Positions 47,523 to 56,648 of a DNA stretch of 64,000 nt are shown here, in pieces. The notes beneath the pieces are model-generated. The model ran no database searches and had not been told where the DNA came from. It saw only the letters and a program-made list of their open reading frames with translations. How positions within the stretch are numbered: position 1 is the stretch's first letter; the number at the start of each line of letters is the position of its first letter. The position numbers and the translations under genes are program-made. This stretch comes from Aurantiacibacter gangjinensis. Lineage in GTDB: Bacteria > Pseudomonadota > Alphaproteobacteria > Sphingomonadales > Sphingomonadaceae. The stretch covers positions 1,879,001-1,943,000 of the forward strand of contig NZ_CP018097.1 in assembly GCF_001886695.1 (NCBI RefSeq), written 5' to 3'.

Positions 47523-48623
47523 TCAGACGTTGAACTTGAACAGCATGACGTCACCATCTTGGACAAGGTATTCCTTGCCTTCCTGGCGTAGCTTCCCGGC
47601 CTCGCGTGCAGGGGCTTCGCCGCCCAGCTCGACATAATCGTCGAACGCGATTGTCTCTGCGCGGATGAAGCCCTTCTCGAAATCGGTGTGGATTTCGCCC
47701 GCCGCTTGCGGAGCCTTGGCATCGTCAGGCGTCGTCCATGCGCGCGCTTCTTTCGGGCCGGCGGTGAAGAATGTCTTCAGGCCCAGCAGCGTATAACCGG
47801 CGCGGATGATGCGGGCGAGGCCGCTTTCTTCCAGGCCCAGCTCCGCTAGGTATTCGGACCGTTCCTCCGGTTCCATCGCTACAAGCTCACTTTCGATGGC
47901 CGCCGAAACGACCACCGCTTGCGCGCCCTCGGCTTCCGCCTTGGCGAAGACCTTCGCGGACAGTTCGTTTCCGGCGGCGGCATCTTCTTCCGCGACATTG
48001 CATACGTACAGCACCGGCTTTGCCGTTAGCAATTGCGCTTGGCGGAAGAGCCGCGCTTCCTCGTCATCCTTCGGCTCGGTGAGGCGTGCGGGCTTGCCGT
48101 CGCGCAGCAGTTCCAGCGCCTGTCCCAACACCGATGCCAACGCTTTCGCTTCCTTGTCGCCGGCGGTGGCGCGCTTGGCGGCGTTGTCCACGCGCTTTTC
48201 CAGGCTTTCGAGGTCGCTAAGCATCAGCTCAGTCTCCACGACCTCGGCATCGGCGATGGGATCGACATGGTTGGAGACGTGCTGGATATCATCATCCTCG
48301 AAGCAGCGCAGCACGTGGACGATAGCATCCACCTCGCGGATATTGCCAAGGAACTGGTTGCCGAGACCTTCACCCGCGCTTGCGCCCTTAACCAGGCCGG
48401 CAATGTCGACGAAGCCCAGCTGGGTATGAACGACTTTCGCGCTCTTCGCGATCCCTGCAATCTTGTCCAGCCGCGCATCGGGCACGGCGACCTGGCCGAC
48501 ATTCGGCTCAATGGTGCAGAACGGATAATTTGCGGCCTGAGCGGCCTGCGTCTCGGTAAGGGCGTTGAAAAGGGTCGATTTGCCGACATTGGGCAGGCCG
48601 ACGATCCCGCAGCGGAATCCCAT
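47523..48623 (-). CDS. ychF: Redox-regulated ATPase YchF (OLA1-like)
   Basis: Obg-family P-loop protein with ATPase rather than GTPase preference; binds ribosomes and affects the oxidative stress response. The 366-residue protein has Walker A GIVGLPNVGKSTLFNALT, the G3-type DIAGLVKGASAGEGLGNQFL, a NVAEED motif in place of the canonical NKxD, a coiled-coil insert and a C-terminal TGS domain (GYTLLGLKTFFTAGPKEARAWT). It is monocistronic and divergent from the TPR lipoprotein gene. Confidence 0.97.
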   Translation of the reverse strand: MGFRCGIVGLPNVGKSTLFNALTETQAAQAANYPFCTIEPNVGQVAVPDARLDKIAGIAKSAKVVHTQLGFVDIAGLVKGASAGEGLGNQFLGNIREVDAIVHVLRCFEDDDIQHVSNHVDPIADAEVVETELMLSDLESLEKRVDNAAKRATAGDKEAKALASVLGQALELLRDGKPARLTEPKDDEEARLFRQAQLLTAKPVLYVCNVAEEDAAAGNELSAKVFAKAEAEGAQAVVVSAAIESELVAMEPEERSEYLAELGLEESGLARIIRAGYTLLGLKTFFTAGPKEARAWTTPDDAKAPQAAGEIHTDFEKGFIRAETIAFDDYVELGGEAPAREAGKLRQEGKEYLVQDGDVMLFKFNV

Positions 48624-48747
48624 GATTTGTGTGCCTTTGCGTAAGGGAAACGGATGTTGCGCGGGCCTTAGACGCCCCCGCGCGCAATGGCCAGATGCGT
48701 GGTCGCCATAAACGCGTTGTCAACTTCGAGGCCGCTAGGGGACCGGC

Positions 48748-50265
48748 ATGAAAATTGCTGTGCATTTCTCCATCATTCCTGCGCTTGCGCTCGCTCTCGC
48801 CTCGTGCGGCGTGTCGCCTGAAGAACGCCTTTCCCGGGCCGAAGAAGCCTATGCCGAGAACCGCTTCAGCGAAGCGCGGCTCGATCTGGGGATGCTGTTG
48901 CAGCGGGACGATGCCGATGTCCGCGTGCTCGAGCTGCTGGCGCGCACACAAGTGCAGCTAGGCGATGGCGAGGGCGCTGTTGCTACGTTGGAGCGATTGG
49001 CAGCGGCGGGCGCACGTCCAGCGGATTATGATGCGCTGATGGCGGAGGCCATGCTGCTGGCGGGCAATTACGCAGGCTCGCTTGCCGCCGGGCAGTCTTT
49101 GGGAACGGCTAATGGCCTGCGAATAGTGGCGCTGTCTCATGTTGCGATGAGTGATCTCGAAGCGGCGCTGGCGGCATTCGAGCGCGGATTGGATGCGCCT
49201 GGCGATCGGTCGCGATTGCTGGCCGATTTTGCGCTTTTCGCCAAGGAAGCTGGGGATTGGGAGCGCGCCGCCGAGCTGTCGCGCGCTGCCCTGGTCGCCG
49301 ATCCCGATGGGCTCGACCCGCTGCTCGCCGCGGCGCAGGTGACGCAGGCGCTGGGCCGCCCTGCCGACGCGCTGCGCCATTACGAAGCGGCTGCGGACAC
49401 CTTTCCGGAATCGCGCGCGGCCATCCTCGGGCAGATAGGCGTGCTGGGAGATATGGGTCGCATCGCCGAAGCGCGGCAATTGGTCGAGCAAGCTGCGCAG
49501 CGCACCCCCGATGATCCCGATGTCATCTATCTGCAGGCACGGCTTGCAGCGGAAGATGGCGATTGGGCCGCAGCGCGCGACATTCTCCAGCCGATCGAGG
49601 GTCGCGAGGATGCGCGGCTGCAATTGCTATACGCACGCGCCCTGCTGGAGCTGGACCTGACCGAGCAGGCGCTGGGCCGACTCTCGGCGCTTGTGCGGCG
49701 ATCCCCGCAGGCAATCGCGCCGCGTCGCCTTCTTGCCCGCGCGCAGTTGCAGAGCGGCGATGCTGCTGCCGCCTTTGCGACCATACAGCCGCTCGCCAAC
49801 AGTCCGGAAGGCTCGCCTGCCGACCTGGCTCTCTACGCGGATGCCGCGCGACGTTCCGGCCGGGAAGGGCAGATCGATGCGGCTTTGCGACAAGCCCCTC
49901 CGGCAGAGCGGGTAGCCACCTTGCTGGCGCGGGCGGACGCCGACTTGCAGGCGCAGCGTTGGCGCTCTGCCATCGAAGCCTACGAGCAGTTGCGGGGCTG
50001 GACGGGCGATTCCAACGCGATGGTGCTCAACAACCTCGCTTACGCGAAAGCGCAGACCGGGCAATACGCCGAAGCGCTGCCGCTGGCGCGCCGGGCGCTG
50101 GAGTTGTCGCCGCAACAGCCCAACATCATGGATACGACCGGATGGCTGCTGGTCCAGTCCGGTGAGGATCGTGCGGCGGGTATCGCATTGCTGGAAGAGG
50201 CGGCGCGACTGGCGCCCGGCAATGCTGCTATCGCGCGGCATTTGCGCGAAGCGCGCGCTTCCTGA
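48748..50265 (+). CDS. TPR-repeat lipoprotein
   Basis: Product of 505 residues with a lipoprotein signal (ALALALASC, lipidated Cys20) and about ten TPR units across the mature part, e.g. SRAEEAYAENRFSEARLDL and NNLAYAKAQTGQYAEALPLA. It is probably anchored in the outer membrane facing the periplasm. TPR lipoproteins of the PrsT type occur with PEP-CTERM/exosortase systems; here a PEP-CTERM gene is next to it and a second TPR lipoprotein lies beyond, but no exosortase is in the window, so this role is inference. Confidence 0.85.
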   Translation: MKIAVHFSIIPALALALASCGVSPEERLSRAEEAYAENRFSEARLDLGMLLQRDDADVRVLELLARTQVQLGDGEGAVATLERLAAAGARPADYDALMAEAMLLAGNYAGSLAAGQSLGTANGLRIVALSHVAMSDLEAALAAFERGLDAPGDRSRLLADFALFAKEAGDWERAAELSRAALVADPDGLDPLLAAAQVTQALGRPADALRHYEAAADTFPESRAAILGQIGVLGDMGRIAEARQLVEQAAQRTPDDPDVIYLQARLAAEDGDWAAARDILQPIEGREDARLQLLYARALLELDLTEQALGRLSALVRRSPQAIAPRRLLARAQLQSGDAAAAFATIQPLANSPEGSPADLALYADAARRSGREGQIDAALRQAPPAERVATLLARADADLQAQRWRSAIEAYEQLRGWTGDSNAMVLNNLAYAKAQTGQYAEALPLARRALELSPQQPNIMDTTGWLLVQSGEDRAAGIALLEEAARLAPGNAAIARHLREARAS

Positions 50266-50331
50266 TCCGCAATACGAAAGGGCGCCGCCTCCTTAGAGAA
50301 ACAGCGCCCGTTCTGACGAAGCTGGTTTGAC

Positions 50332-51066
50332 TTACGCGAAAGCGGGCCGCGCGCCTGCGAATTCCTCATCATTGCGGCGGCGACGACGCATGGCACCGAG
50401 GCCCAGCAGGCCGAGGCCGAGAAGGCCGATCATGCCGGGCGCGGGCACCTGCGTGCCGCTGGTGGAGCTGCTGGTCGTCGACTGGCCGCTGGCCGAGGTG
50501 ACGCCGCCTGCACCGGTAATACCCTGATAGCGCACGAAGAAATCGCTCAGCGTGATCGAGGTCGGCGCATCGGGGTCGAAGAAAAGCGAGAGCAGGCCCG
50601 ACCCGCTATTGCCTTCCGACACGCCGCCGCTGTTCGAGCAAGAGCCGCTGGATGCGGACTTGAAGCACACGTCGACATTTCCGATCTGGTTGGGATAGGT
50701 GGGATCATTGCCCCGGCCGTCGGCCACGAAAGCAAAGCTGTAGGCGCCGCTGATGGCCGCGTCAGTAATATCGGGATCGACGTTGAAGGCGAAGCTTGAA
50801 ATGTTCGACGTCACACCGCCATCGGTGGTATTTTCCACCAGATAGCTGAAAGTGTAGGCATTGTTGACGATCTCCTCCAGCGTGAAGGTGATCGAGCTGC
50901 TCAGGCCATCCACCGTGCTGCTGGAATCGCCCGAAAATCCATCGAAGTCGATGGTGAAGCTGTCGCCGATATCGCCGCTGCCCAGCGTGATGGGATCGGC
51001 CACAGCAGGGGTCGAAAGCGTCGCTGCGGCAAAACCGGCAAGGCCGAAGGCGATGTTTTTCATCAT
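50332..51066 (-). CDS. PEP-CTERM sorting-domain secreted protein
   Basis: Product of 244 residues: a signal peptide (MMKNIAFGLAGFAAATLSTPAVA), a beta-rich, Ser/Asp/Gly-rich body with two cysteines (VDVCFKSASSGSCSNSG), a Ser/Thr linker, and the sorting signal VPAPGMIGLLGLGLLGLG followed by an RRRRR cluster, the tripartite signal cut by exosortase. A 13-residue tail after the arginines is longer than usual. The secreted product is likely attached to exopolysaccharide or the envelope. Convergent to the first TPR lipoprotein and divergent from the second. Confidence 0.88.
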   Translation of the reverse strand: MMKNIAFGLAGFAAATLSTPAVADPITLGSGDIGDSFTIDFDGFSGDSSSTVDGLSSSITFTLEEIVNNAYTFSYLVENTTDGGVTSNISSFAFNVDPDITDAAISGAYSFAFVADGRGNDPTYPNQIGNVDVCFKSASSGSCSNSGGVSEGNSGSGLLSLFFDPDAPTSITLSDFFVRYQGITGAGGVTSASGQSTTSSSTSGTQVPAPGMIGLLGLGLLGLGAMRRRRRNDEEFAGARPAFA

Positions 51067-51229
51067 GAAGTATCCCGAAGAGATAAGGTTCACGCATGCG
51101 AAGCAAGCGGCGTGCCAATCCCGCATTTCCGCCGACCACAATGGTTAACGAGCTCGCAAAAACCGTAAATGTGTCAAGAATGCCGACGCTTCACACAATG
51201 TTTGCGCTTTGGCGGTAATCGCCGTGTCT

Positions 51230-52240
51230 ATGCGAGTGACGCGTTGCCTTCTGCCGTTCATGCTGGCTGCCGGTCTTGCCGGATGCTCCGTGTTCGACAG
51301 CGATCCGTTGGGCGATGCGCGCGCGGCGTTCGAGACGCAGGACTACATGGCCGCGCGCGATCTGGCTGCCGCCGTGCTGGAGGCAGATGCAAGCGATGCA
51401 CCGGCGCTCGAACTCATGGCGCGCATCCATCTCGCCATGGGGCAGGGGGCAGATGCCATTGCTGCGCTGGACAGGCTCGAAGTGGCCGGCGATGCGCCGG
51501 GCGACACCGACCTGCTGCGGGCGGAGGCCTTGCTGCAAACCGGCGAGACTTCCGATGCGCTCGCCTTGATCGAGGACGACCAAGCGGCAGAAGCGTGGCG
51601 ACTGCGCGCGCTGGCTGCGCGGCAGGCGAATGACATTCCGGCGGCCGCGCGTGCTTTTGCCCGAGGCCGCAATGCGGAGGGCGACAAGACGCGGCTCTAT
51701 CCGGCGGAGGCCAGCTTCCATCTCGACACGGCAGACCTTGCCGCTGCGGGCGAGGCGGTCGCTTTGGCCAATGACGTCGCGCCCGACCGTGTGGAAACGC
51801 TGTTCGTCACCGCGCGCCTGGCACAGGCGCAGGGGGACCAGGTGCTGGCGCTCGCCAAGTATCTGCGCATCATCGAAAAGACGCCGCTCGACCGTCCGGC
51901 TTTGCTAGGCGCGATCGCCGCGTCCGAACATACCGGGCAGCCCGGGATCACGCGGCACCTGATTGCCTATGGCGCCGAAACCCGCCCCTTCGATAGCGAG
52001 TTCATTTACCAGACGGCGCGCGTCGACGCTTGGGATGGAAATTGGGAAGCGGTACGCGAACGCATGCAGGCGCATGAGGCGGAACTGGAGAACCATGGAT
52101 CGGCGCGGCTGCTCTATGCCGAGGCGCTGCTCAACCTGGGCCAGGTCGAGACGGCGCGTGCGATGGCATCGCCAGTGTTGGCGCGTCGCAGAGATGCGGA
52201 AGCGGAGCGGCTGCGGCAGGCGCTGGAGGCAGCGAGCTAA
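51230..52240 (+). CDS. Second TPR-repeat lipoprotein
   Basis: Product of 336 residues with a lipoprotein signal (MLAAGLAGC, Cys19) and TPR-like helices (ARAAFETQDYMAARDLAAAV, ELMARIHLAMGQGADAIAAL and later). The architecture parallels the lipoprotein at 48748-50265, and the two flank the PEP-CTERM gene. The ATG at 51230 is preferred to an in-frame TTG at 51209. The stop overlaps the end of the converging pth by 4 bp. Confidence 0.82.
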   Translation: MRVTRCLLPFMLAAGLAGCSVFDSDPLGDARAAFETQDYMAARDLAAAVLEADASDAPALELMARIHLAMGQGADAIAALDRLEVAGDAPGDTDLLRAEALLQTGETSDALALIEDDQAAEAWRLRALAARQANDIPAAARAFARGRNAEGDKTRLYPAEASFHLDTADLAAAGEAVALANDVAPDRVETLFVTARLAQAQGDQVLALAKYLRIIEKTPLDRPALLGAIAASEHTGQPGITRHLIAYGAETRPFDSEFIYQTARVDAWDGNWEAVRERMQAHEAELENHGSARLLYAEALLNLGQVETARAMASPVLARRRDAEAERLRQALEAAS

Positions 52241-52806
52241 TCCTGCATCTTGAGCGCATATTCGCTCATAAAACGCGGATCGTCACCCGCCGCCAGCCAT
52301 TCGGCACAGGCACCGATAGCGCCCAGCATCTGGATCAGATCGTCCTGTTCGGCCTTGGCGTAATTGCCCAGCACATGGCCGGTGACCCGGTCCTTGTGGC
52401 CGGGATGGTTGATACCGATCCGCACGCGGCGGAAATCCGCGCCGAGATGCGCGTCGATGGAGCGCAAGCCGTTATGTCCGGCATGGCCGCCGCCCTGCTT
52501 CACCTTCACCTTGAACGGTGCAAGGTCCAGTTCGTCATGGAAGACAGTCAGCGCATCCAGCGGGAGCTTGTAGAAGCGCATGGCCTCGCCCACAGCGCGA
52601 CCGCTTTCATTCATGAAAGTGCCGGGCTTCAGCAGCAGGATCTTTTCAGAGCCGATGCGCCCTTCCTGAAGCCAGCCCTGGAATTTCTTCTGGGTCGGGC
52701 CGAAGCTATGCATGTCTGCCAGCACGTCGCAGGCCATGAAGCCGACATTGTGCCGGTGCATCGCATAACGCGGTCCGGGATTTCCGAGGCCGACCCATAA
52801 TTGCAT
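52237..52806 (-). CDS. pth: Peptidyl-tRNA hydrolase
   Basis: Recycles tRNA from prematurely released peptidyl-tRNA. The 189-residue protein has VGLGNPGPRYAMHRHNVGF with the catalytic histidine, LLKPGTFMNESGRAVGEAM, FHDELDLAPFKVKVKQGGGHAGHNGLRSI and RVRIGINHPGHKDRVTGHVL. The ATG at 52806 gives the usual start. It lies downstream of rplY on the same strand, with a hairpin terminator between them that may reduce read-through. Confidence 0.96.
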   Translation of the reverse strand: MQLWVGLGNPGPRYAMHRHNVGFMACDVLADMHSFGPTQKKFQGWLQEGRIGSEKILLLKPGTFMNESGRAVGEAMRFYKLPLDALTVFHDELDLAPFKVKVKQGGGHAGHNGLRSIDAHLGADFRRVRIGINHPGHKDRVTGHVLGNYAKAEQDDLIQMLGAIGACAEWLAAGDDPRFMSEYALKMQD

Positions 52807-52832
52807 GACATTGCCTCTAGCGAGGGAGAGCC

Positions 52833-52867
52833 CAAAAGCAAACGCCGACCCCACAGGGGCCGGCGTT
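52833..52867 (-). terminator. Intrinsic terminator between rplY and pth
   Basis: Read on the minus strand: AACGCCGGCCCC-TGT-GGGGTCGGCGTT (one mismatched pair), then TGCTTTTGGG. It lies 30 bp after the rplY stop and before the pth start. Confidence 0.8.
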
Positions 52868-52896
52868 CACTGTGTTCAGGTGCGGGAGGGAAGGGC

Positions 52897-53583
52897 TTAT
52901 TCGCCTTCCACAACCTCGACGCCGCCTTCGCCGACATCGCCTTCCTGCTCGGTAGCAGGAACTTCGCCGGGCTCGACCTCTTCACCTTCTGCCGCTTCGC
53001 CTTCCGAACGCTTGAGAGCGGACGGTGCGACGAGGGTTGCGATGGTGAAGTCGCGATCGGTGATGGCGCTTTCGGCACCATCGGGCAGCGTCACGGCGCT
53101 GATGTGGATCGAATCGCCCACTTCCTTGCCGGAAACGTCGATCTCGATTTCGCTCGGGATCTTGTCTGCCTCGCAGTTCAGTTCCAGCTCGTGACGGACC
53201 ACGTTCAGCACGCCGCCCTTCTTCAGGCCGGGACTGGCTTCTTCATTCACGAAGACGACCGGGATGTTCACGACGATCTTCGCGTCCTTGGCAAGGCGCA
53301 GGAAATCGACGTGGATCGGGCGATCGGTGACGGGGTGCAGCGACACATCCTTGGGCAGGGTGCGGACTGTCTTTCCGTCGGCGTCGATCATCACGATCGA
53401 GTTCATGAAGTGGCCGGTCATCAGCTGCTGGACCAGCAGCTTTTCTTCCACGTGAATGGGAGTAGGTTCTTCCTTGCCGCCATAAATGACGGCGGGTACG
53501 CGGCCTTCGCGACGCAGCGCACGGGAGGCTCCCTTGCCAGCCCGTTCGCGCAGCTCGGCCGGCAGTTTCAGAGCATCGCTCAT
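52897..53583 (-). CDS. rplY: 50S ribosomal protein L25/general stress protein Ctc
   Basis: Binds 5S rRNA in the large ribosomal subunit. The 228-residue long (CTC/TL5) form has the L25 domain ([25 protein letters not shown], then [14 protein letters not shown]) and the C-terminal TL5 beta domain ([21 protein letters not shown]). An acidic Glu-rich tail ends the protein. The ATG at 53583 ([11 protein letters not shown]) is the standard start. rplY followed by pth is a common order. Confidence 0.95.
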   Translation of the reverse strand: MSDALKLPAELRERAGKGASRALRREGRVPAVIYGGKEEPTPIHVEEKLLVQQLMTGHFMNSIVMIDADGKTVRTLPKDVSLHPVTDRPIHVDFLRLAKDAKIVVNIPVVFVNEEASPGLKKGGVLNVVRHELELNCEADKIPSEIEIDVSGKEVGDSIHISAVTLPDGAESAITDRDFTIATLVAPSALKRSEGEAAEGEEVEPGEVPATEQEGDVGEGGVEVVEGE

Positions 53584-53715
53584 GACATTGTGCCTTTCGG
53601 TTGCAGATATGGTTTCCCGCCACGCCTCCAGGGATGACATCGGCAGGAAGGCGCGCCCCTAGCAGATGCGCGCGGCAATGCAAGGTTTGTGCGCCGCATA
53701 GGCTAGTCGGCCAGC

Positions 53716-54576
53716 CTACTGGATACGCTCTACGGTAAAGCCGCTCTCGCGAAGCATGGCGACCACGCCATCATTCCCGACTGTGTGACCCGCTCCGACT
53801 GCCACGAAGGGGCGACGCCCTTGCTCGATCAATTGCGCGATCTGGCGCGTCCATGCACGGTTGCGATCGGTGAGCAGGATGCGCCGCAGTTCCGGCGAAT
53901 CCGCCATCGCGGCATTGATCTGCGCATCGAGCGCGGCATCGTCGCCCGAAAGCCAGGCGCGCAGCATGCCGTTTTCGGAATTGGCAGCGTGAGCGCGAGC
54001 GACATTGTGCAAAAGATCGCTCTGCGCTTCTTCGGACAGCCTGTCGAACATCACGAGCTGGGCGGCAAAGCCTTCCAGTCCGATCACCTCGTCTGCCGCG
54101 GCGATAAGTTCACGGTCCACGCCATTGGCCGGATCGCCGATCCGCACCGCGCCCGACAGCATGAGGGCGGCAGCCCATGTCTCCGTCTCCGAGAAGTCGC
54201 GATCATGCATATCGGCATCGGCGACAAGCTGCTCCACCACCTCTCGTTCGCTTGGCTCGACGCGCTGGAGAAGCGGTGGCTGGCCGGGCGTCGCGGAGAG
54301 ATCGGCGATCAAGGCCTGTCCGCCGGATGCGTCGAGATCGGCAACCTCGACCACCAGTACGCCGGCATTCTCGAATGTATCGTCAAGCAGGTGCGTGCCC
54401 CAATAGACCTCGTCCGGCAGGGCATGAACGGTGCCGAACAGCCATCCTTGCTGGCCATCCTCGCCGGTAATCTCCCAGATGGGAGGCGAGGCGTCCGGCC
54501 ATTCGCTTTCGCGCTCAAGGGGGCTGCAGCTTGCCAGCCACAGCCCCCCCAAAGCCACGAGAAATGCGCGGATCAG
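53716..54576 (-). CDS. TraB/GumN family lipoprotein, copy 1
   Basis: Product of 286 residues with a lipoprotein signal (FLVALGGLWLASC, Cys17) and the TraB/GumN motifs GTVHALP near the N-terminus and VGAGHTVGNDGVV near the C-terminus. The conserved Gly-His pairs suggest a metalloprotease-like fold (Tiki/TraB clan); no substrate is known for bacterial members. No ATG, GTG or TTG gives a complete signal peptide: the best start is a CTG at 54576 overlapping the stop of the upstream paralogue (CTGA), with GGAG 11 nt upstream. It is co-transcribed with copy 2. Confidence 0.8.
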   Translation of the reverse strand: MIRAFLVALGGLWLASCSPLERESEWPDASPPIWEITGEDGQQGWLFGTVHALPDEVYWGTHLLDDTFENAGVLVVEVADLDASGGQALIADLSATPGQPPLLQRVEPSEREVVEQLVADADMHDRDFSETETWAAALMLSGAVRIGDPANGVDRELIAAADEVIGLEGFAAQLVMFDRLSEEAQSDLLHNVARAHAANSENGMLRAWLSGDDAALDAQINAAMADSPELRRILLTDRNRAWTRQIAQLIEQGRRPFVAVGAGHTVGNDGVVAMLRESGFTVERIQ

Positions 54577-55538
54577 TATTGCACGCGCTCCACGGTCAGG
54601 CCGCGCTCTGCAAGGTAATCCTGCACGCTGTTTTCGCCGCCGAGATGGCCTGCGCCAACAGCGATGAACACGGTGCCGGGCTGGTCCATGCGGTCGTCGA
54701 TCCAGTTCGCCCATTCGGCGTTACGCTGCGACAGCAGCACGTCGTAAAGGATGGGGTCGCTCATGCTGTCATTGACGACGGCGGCCAGCTGGTCCGGATT
54801 ACCGGCCATCCAGGCGTCAACCATTTCCTGGAACATTGCAGTCATCGCGCCTTCTTCGACCAGAGCTTCTGCACCTTCATCTAGGAACTGCAGCTGTGAT
54901 TCGATCGGAAGGTTGTCGAAGAAGCCCATCTGCTGTTCGACCGTTTCGAAAGCTGCGCGATCCTTGCCTTCGACATAGCCGTCGAGAACCATCTCGACGC
55001 CGTCGCTGGGGTTGAGGCCAGACTGCATCATGTAGAGCTGCATCATGGTCATTGCGGCGAACCACGGCTCGAAGCCGTCGAAAGCCTGGGCCGGCATGCC
55101 GAGCGACGCCATGGCGGCCTCGTATTCGCCGCGATCTTCCTCGTTCATCAAGTCGCGCAGCGTGCCGCCGGTCGTCAGCTGGGCGAGAGCCATCTGCATC
55201 TGGGCGATTTCCATGATTTCGGGCGGAGGAGCCTGTCCCGACGCGGGATCGAAATCGGGAATCAGGCTGGTATCGATTTCCGACACGTACTGATCGGAGC
55301 TCTCGAGCGCGGTCTGCACGGTCGGCTGCAGCCAGTCGAGGCCTTCGGGCAGGACATGGATCGTGCCGAACATGTAAATCGTTGTGTCTTCATCGGTCAG
55401 CTGCCAGAGGGCAGGGCCGGTGGCTTCGGCGTGCGCAGCGTGATCGCCGTGATCGTCTGCGAGGGCCAGCTGCGGCATGCCGAAAGCGGCAAGCGCCACC
55501 GCACTGGCGGCGGCAAGGGATTTGAAGCGGGTTTTCAT
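54573..55538 (-). CDS. TraB/GumN family protein, copy 2
   Basis: Product of 321 residues with a signal peptide (SLAAASAVALAAFGMPQLALA), a short His-rich linker (DDHGDHAAHAEATG) and TraB/GumN motifs: LWQLTDEDTTIYMFGTIHVLPEG and FIAVGAGHLGGENSVQDYL. The His/Asp-rich linker could bind metal. The ATG at 55538 is preceded by GGAGAGA. It overlaps copy 1 and shares with copy 3 (57820-58794) the DEDTTIYMFGTIHVLPEG segment, indicating recent duplication. Confidence 0.88.
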   Translation of the reverse strand: MKTRFKSLAAASAVALAAFGMPQLALADDHGDHAAHAEATGPALWQLTDEDTTIYMFGTIHVLPEGLDWLQPTVQTALESSDQYVSEIDTSLIPDFDPASGQAPPPEIMEIAQMQMALAQLTTGGTLRDLMNEEDRGEYEAAMASLGMPAQAFDGFEPWFAAMTMMQLYMMQSGLNPSDGVEMVLDGYVEGKDRAAFETVEQQMGFFDNLPIESQLQFLDEGAEALVEEGAMTAMFQEMVDAWMAGNPDQLAAVVNDSMSDPILYDVLLSQRNAEWANWIDDRMDQPGTVFIAVGAGHLGGENSVQDYLAERGLTVERVQY

Positions 55539-55581
55539 GTCAGTCTCTCCGTTTGATGAATTGAGGGCACGATAATGTCGC

Positions 55582-56007
55582 TCAGCGCAAGCCCAATCTG
55601 CGCCAACCGTATACAAGAATAAACGTCGCGCCGGTAACGAGATAGATCGCATAATGCGGCACGCCGATAAGCAAGCCAATATCTTCAAAGAACCAGATAC
55701 TCGGCGCGCCGAACAGGTAAACGTAAAGGGCAATGGTGCCTGCCCACAGTTGATGGGCGATCTCCAACTCATCGACCCGGCGGAAATACTCGACCGAGAA
55801 CCAGGCGAAACCGGCCACGGCCAAGACCCACAGCGCGACGATGACCCAGCCTGCGATAGCACCGCTTTCGAACTGGTCGCTCAGAAAGCCGGAGGCAACA
55901 CCCACGGCCGCAGCGATAGCATACCCGATCGCGCAGAAGCGTAGGTAGCGCATTCGCCGGCTTTTCAGTCGCTCCTCACCCGATGGTGCAATTTTCTGAT
56001 CGGTCAT
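55582..56007 (-). CDS. Four-helix membrane protein, partner of XRE regulator (copy a)
   Basis: Product of 141 residues with four membrane helices (near CAIGYAIAAAVGVASGFL, AGWVIVALWVLAVAGFAWF, LWAGTIALYVYLFGAPSIWFF, YAIYLVTGATFILVYGW). Between helices 2 and 3 is a charged motif, YFRRVDELEIAHQLWAG, resembling the motifs in the two membrane proteins upstream. It overlaps the XRE gene by 4 bp (ATGA), so it is translated with it. Unknown function; not recognised as a named family. Confidence 0.72.
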   Translation of the reverse strand: MTDQKIAPSGEERLKSRRMRYLRFCAIGYAIAAAVGVASGFLSDQFESGAIAGWVIVALWVLAVAGFAWFSVEYFRRVDELEIAHQLWAGTIALYVYLFGAPSIWFFEDIGLLIGVPHYAIYLVTGATFILVYGWRRLGLR

Positions 56008-56204
56008 GATGGTTCTCCATCGTCGAAAATCTCTTCGATCGGCATCTCGAAAAGCCGCGCAATCCGGAAAGCGAGCGGGAGCGACGGGTCGTGCTTGCCC
56101 GTCTCGATGGCATTCACCGCTTGGCGCGAGACATCGAGATGGCCAGCTAATTCGGCTTGGCTCCAGTCGCGCATGGCGCGCAGCACTTTGAGACGGTTCT
56201 TCAT
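56004..56204 (-). CDS. Small XRE-family transcriptional regulator
   Basis: Product of 66 residues that is almost only a Cro/C1-type helix-turn-helix: MRDWSQAELAGHLDVSRQAV with the recognition helix in VSRQAVNAIETGKHDPSL, then a short acidic tail. Such short YozG-like regulators are often paired with membrane proteins of unknown role. The start lies next to the stop of the upstream membrane-protein gene, and the downstream membrane gene overlaps by 4 bp. An autorepressor role is plausible. Confidence 0.9.
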   Translation of the reverse strand: MKNRLKVLRAMRDWSQAELAGHLDVSRQAVNAIETGKHDPSLPLAFRIARLFEMPIEEIFDDGEPS

Positions 56205-56648
56205 TCAGGCCGCTCCTCGCACCAAAAGGCTGTCGCGCAGATAGGCGAAGGCATACCCTGCATGAAATGCGAGGCAGGCAATGAGCAGCACCATGATGCT
56301 ATCGGTAGCAAAGGGGGCGAGGCCGGGCGCGAAGATCTCGACCAGTGTGCGATCCGAGAGCGGCATCAGCACCAGCGCCAGGAAGCCGACCGTCACCGCC
56401 ATCCAGCGCAGGCCTGTCAGCGACAACGCCTGATAATAGTCATCGGTGTTGCCGCGAAAAGCCGTCACCACGAGCGAGCCGATAACGCCGCCCAGCATCA
56501 CGCCGGACAGTACGAAATCGGTACCGGTCGCATACAGGGCAATCAGTGCGATGTTAGCTAGGCCGCTGAGCAAGGTCAGCCAGTAAAGCCGCTCGCGATG
56601 CGCCTTCAATGCTGCTTCGTGGTCGTAGGTGTTGGGGCGGTAGGGCAT
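56205..56648 (-). CDS. Four-helix membrane protein (copy b)
   Basis: Product of 147 residues: a hydrophilic N-terminus (MPYRPNTYDHEAALKAHRER) and four membrane helices. Between helices 2 and 3 is FRGNTDDYYQALSLTG, comparable to the VDELE and KSDEY motifs of its two neighbours. The start shares one base with the upstream stop (TGATG); the stop is directly next to the XRE start. Not a recognised family. Confidence 0.72.
   Translation of the reverse strand: MPYRPNTYDHEAALKAHRERLYWLTLLSGLANIALIALYATGTDFVLSGVMLGGVIGSLVVTAFRGNTDDYYQALSLTGLRWMAVTVGFLALVLMPLSDRTLVEIFAPGLAPFATDSIMVLLIACLAFHAGYAFAYLRDSLLVRGAA

Noticed and set aside
50278-50315. GGGCGC...GCGCCC pair between the TPR lipoprotein and PEP-CTERM genes as a terminator
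   Set aside because: Only a 6-bp stem, a loop of more than 20 nt and no T-run.
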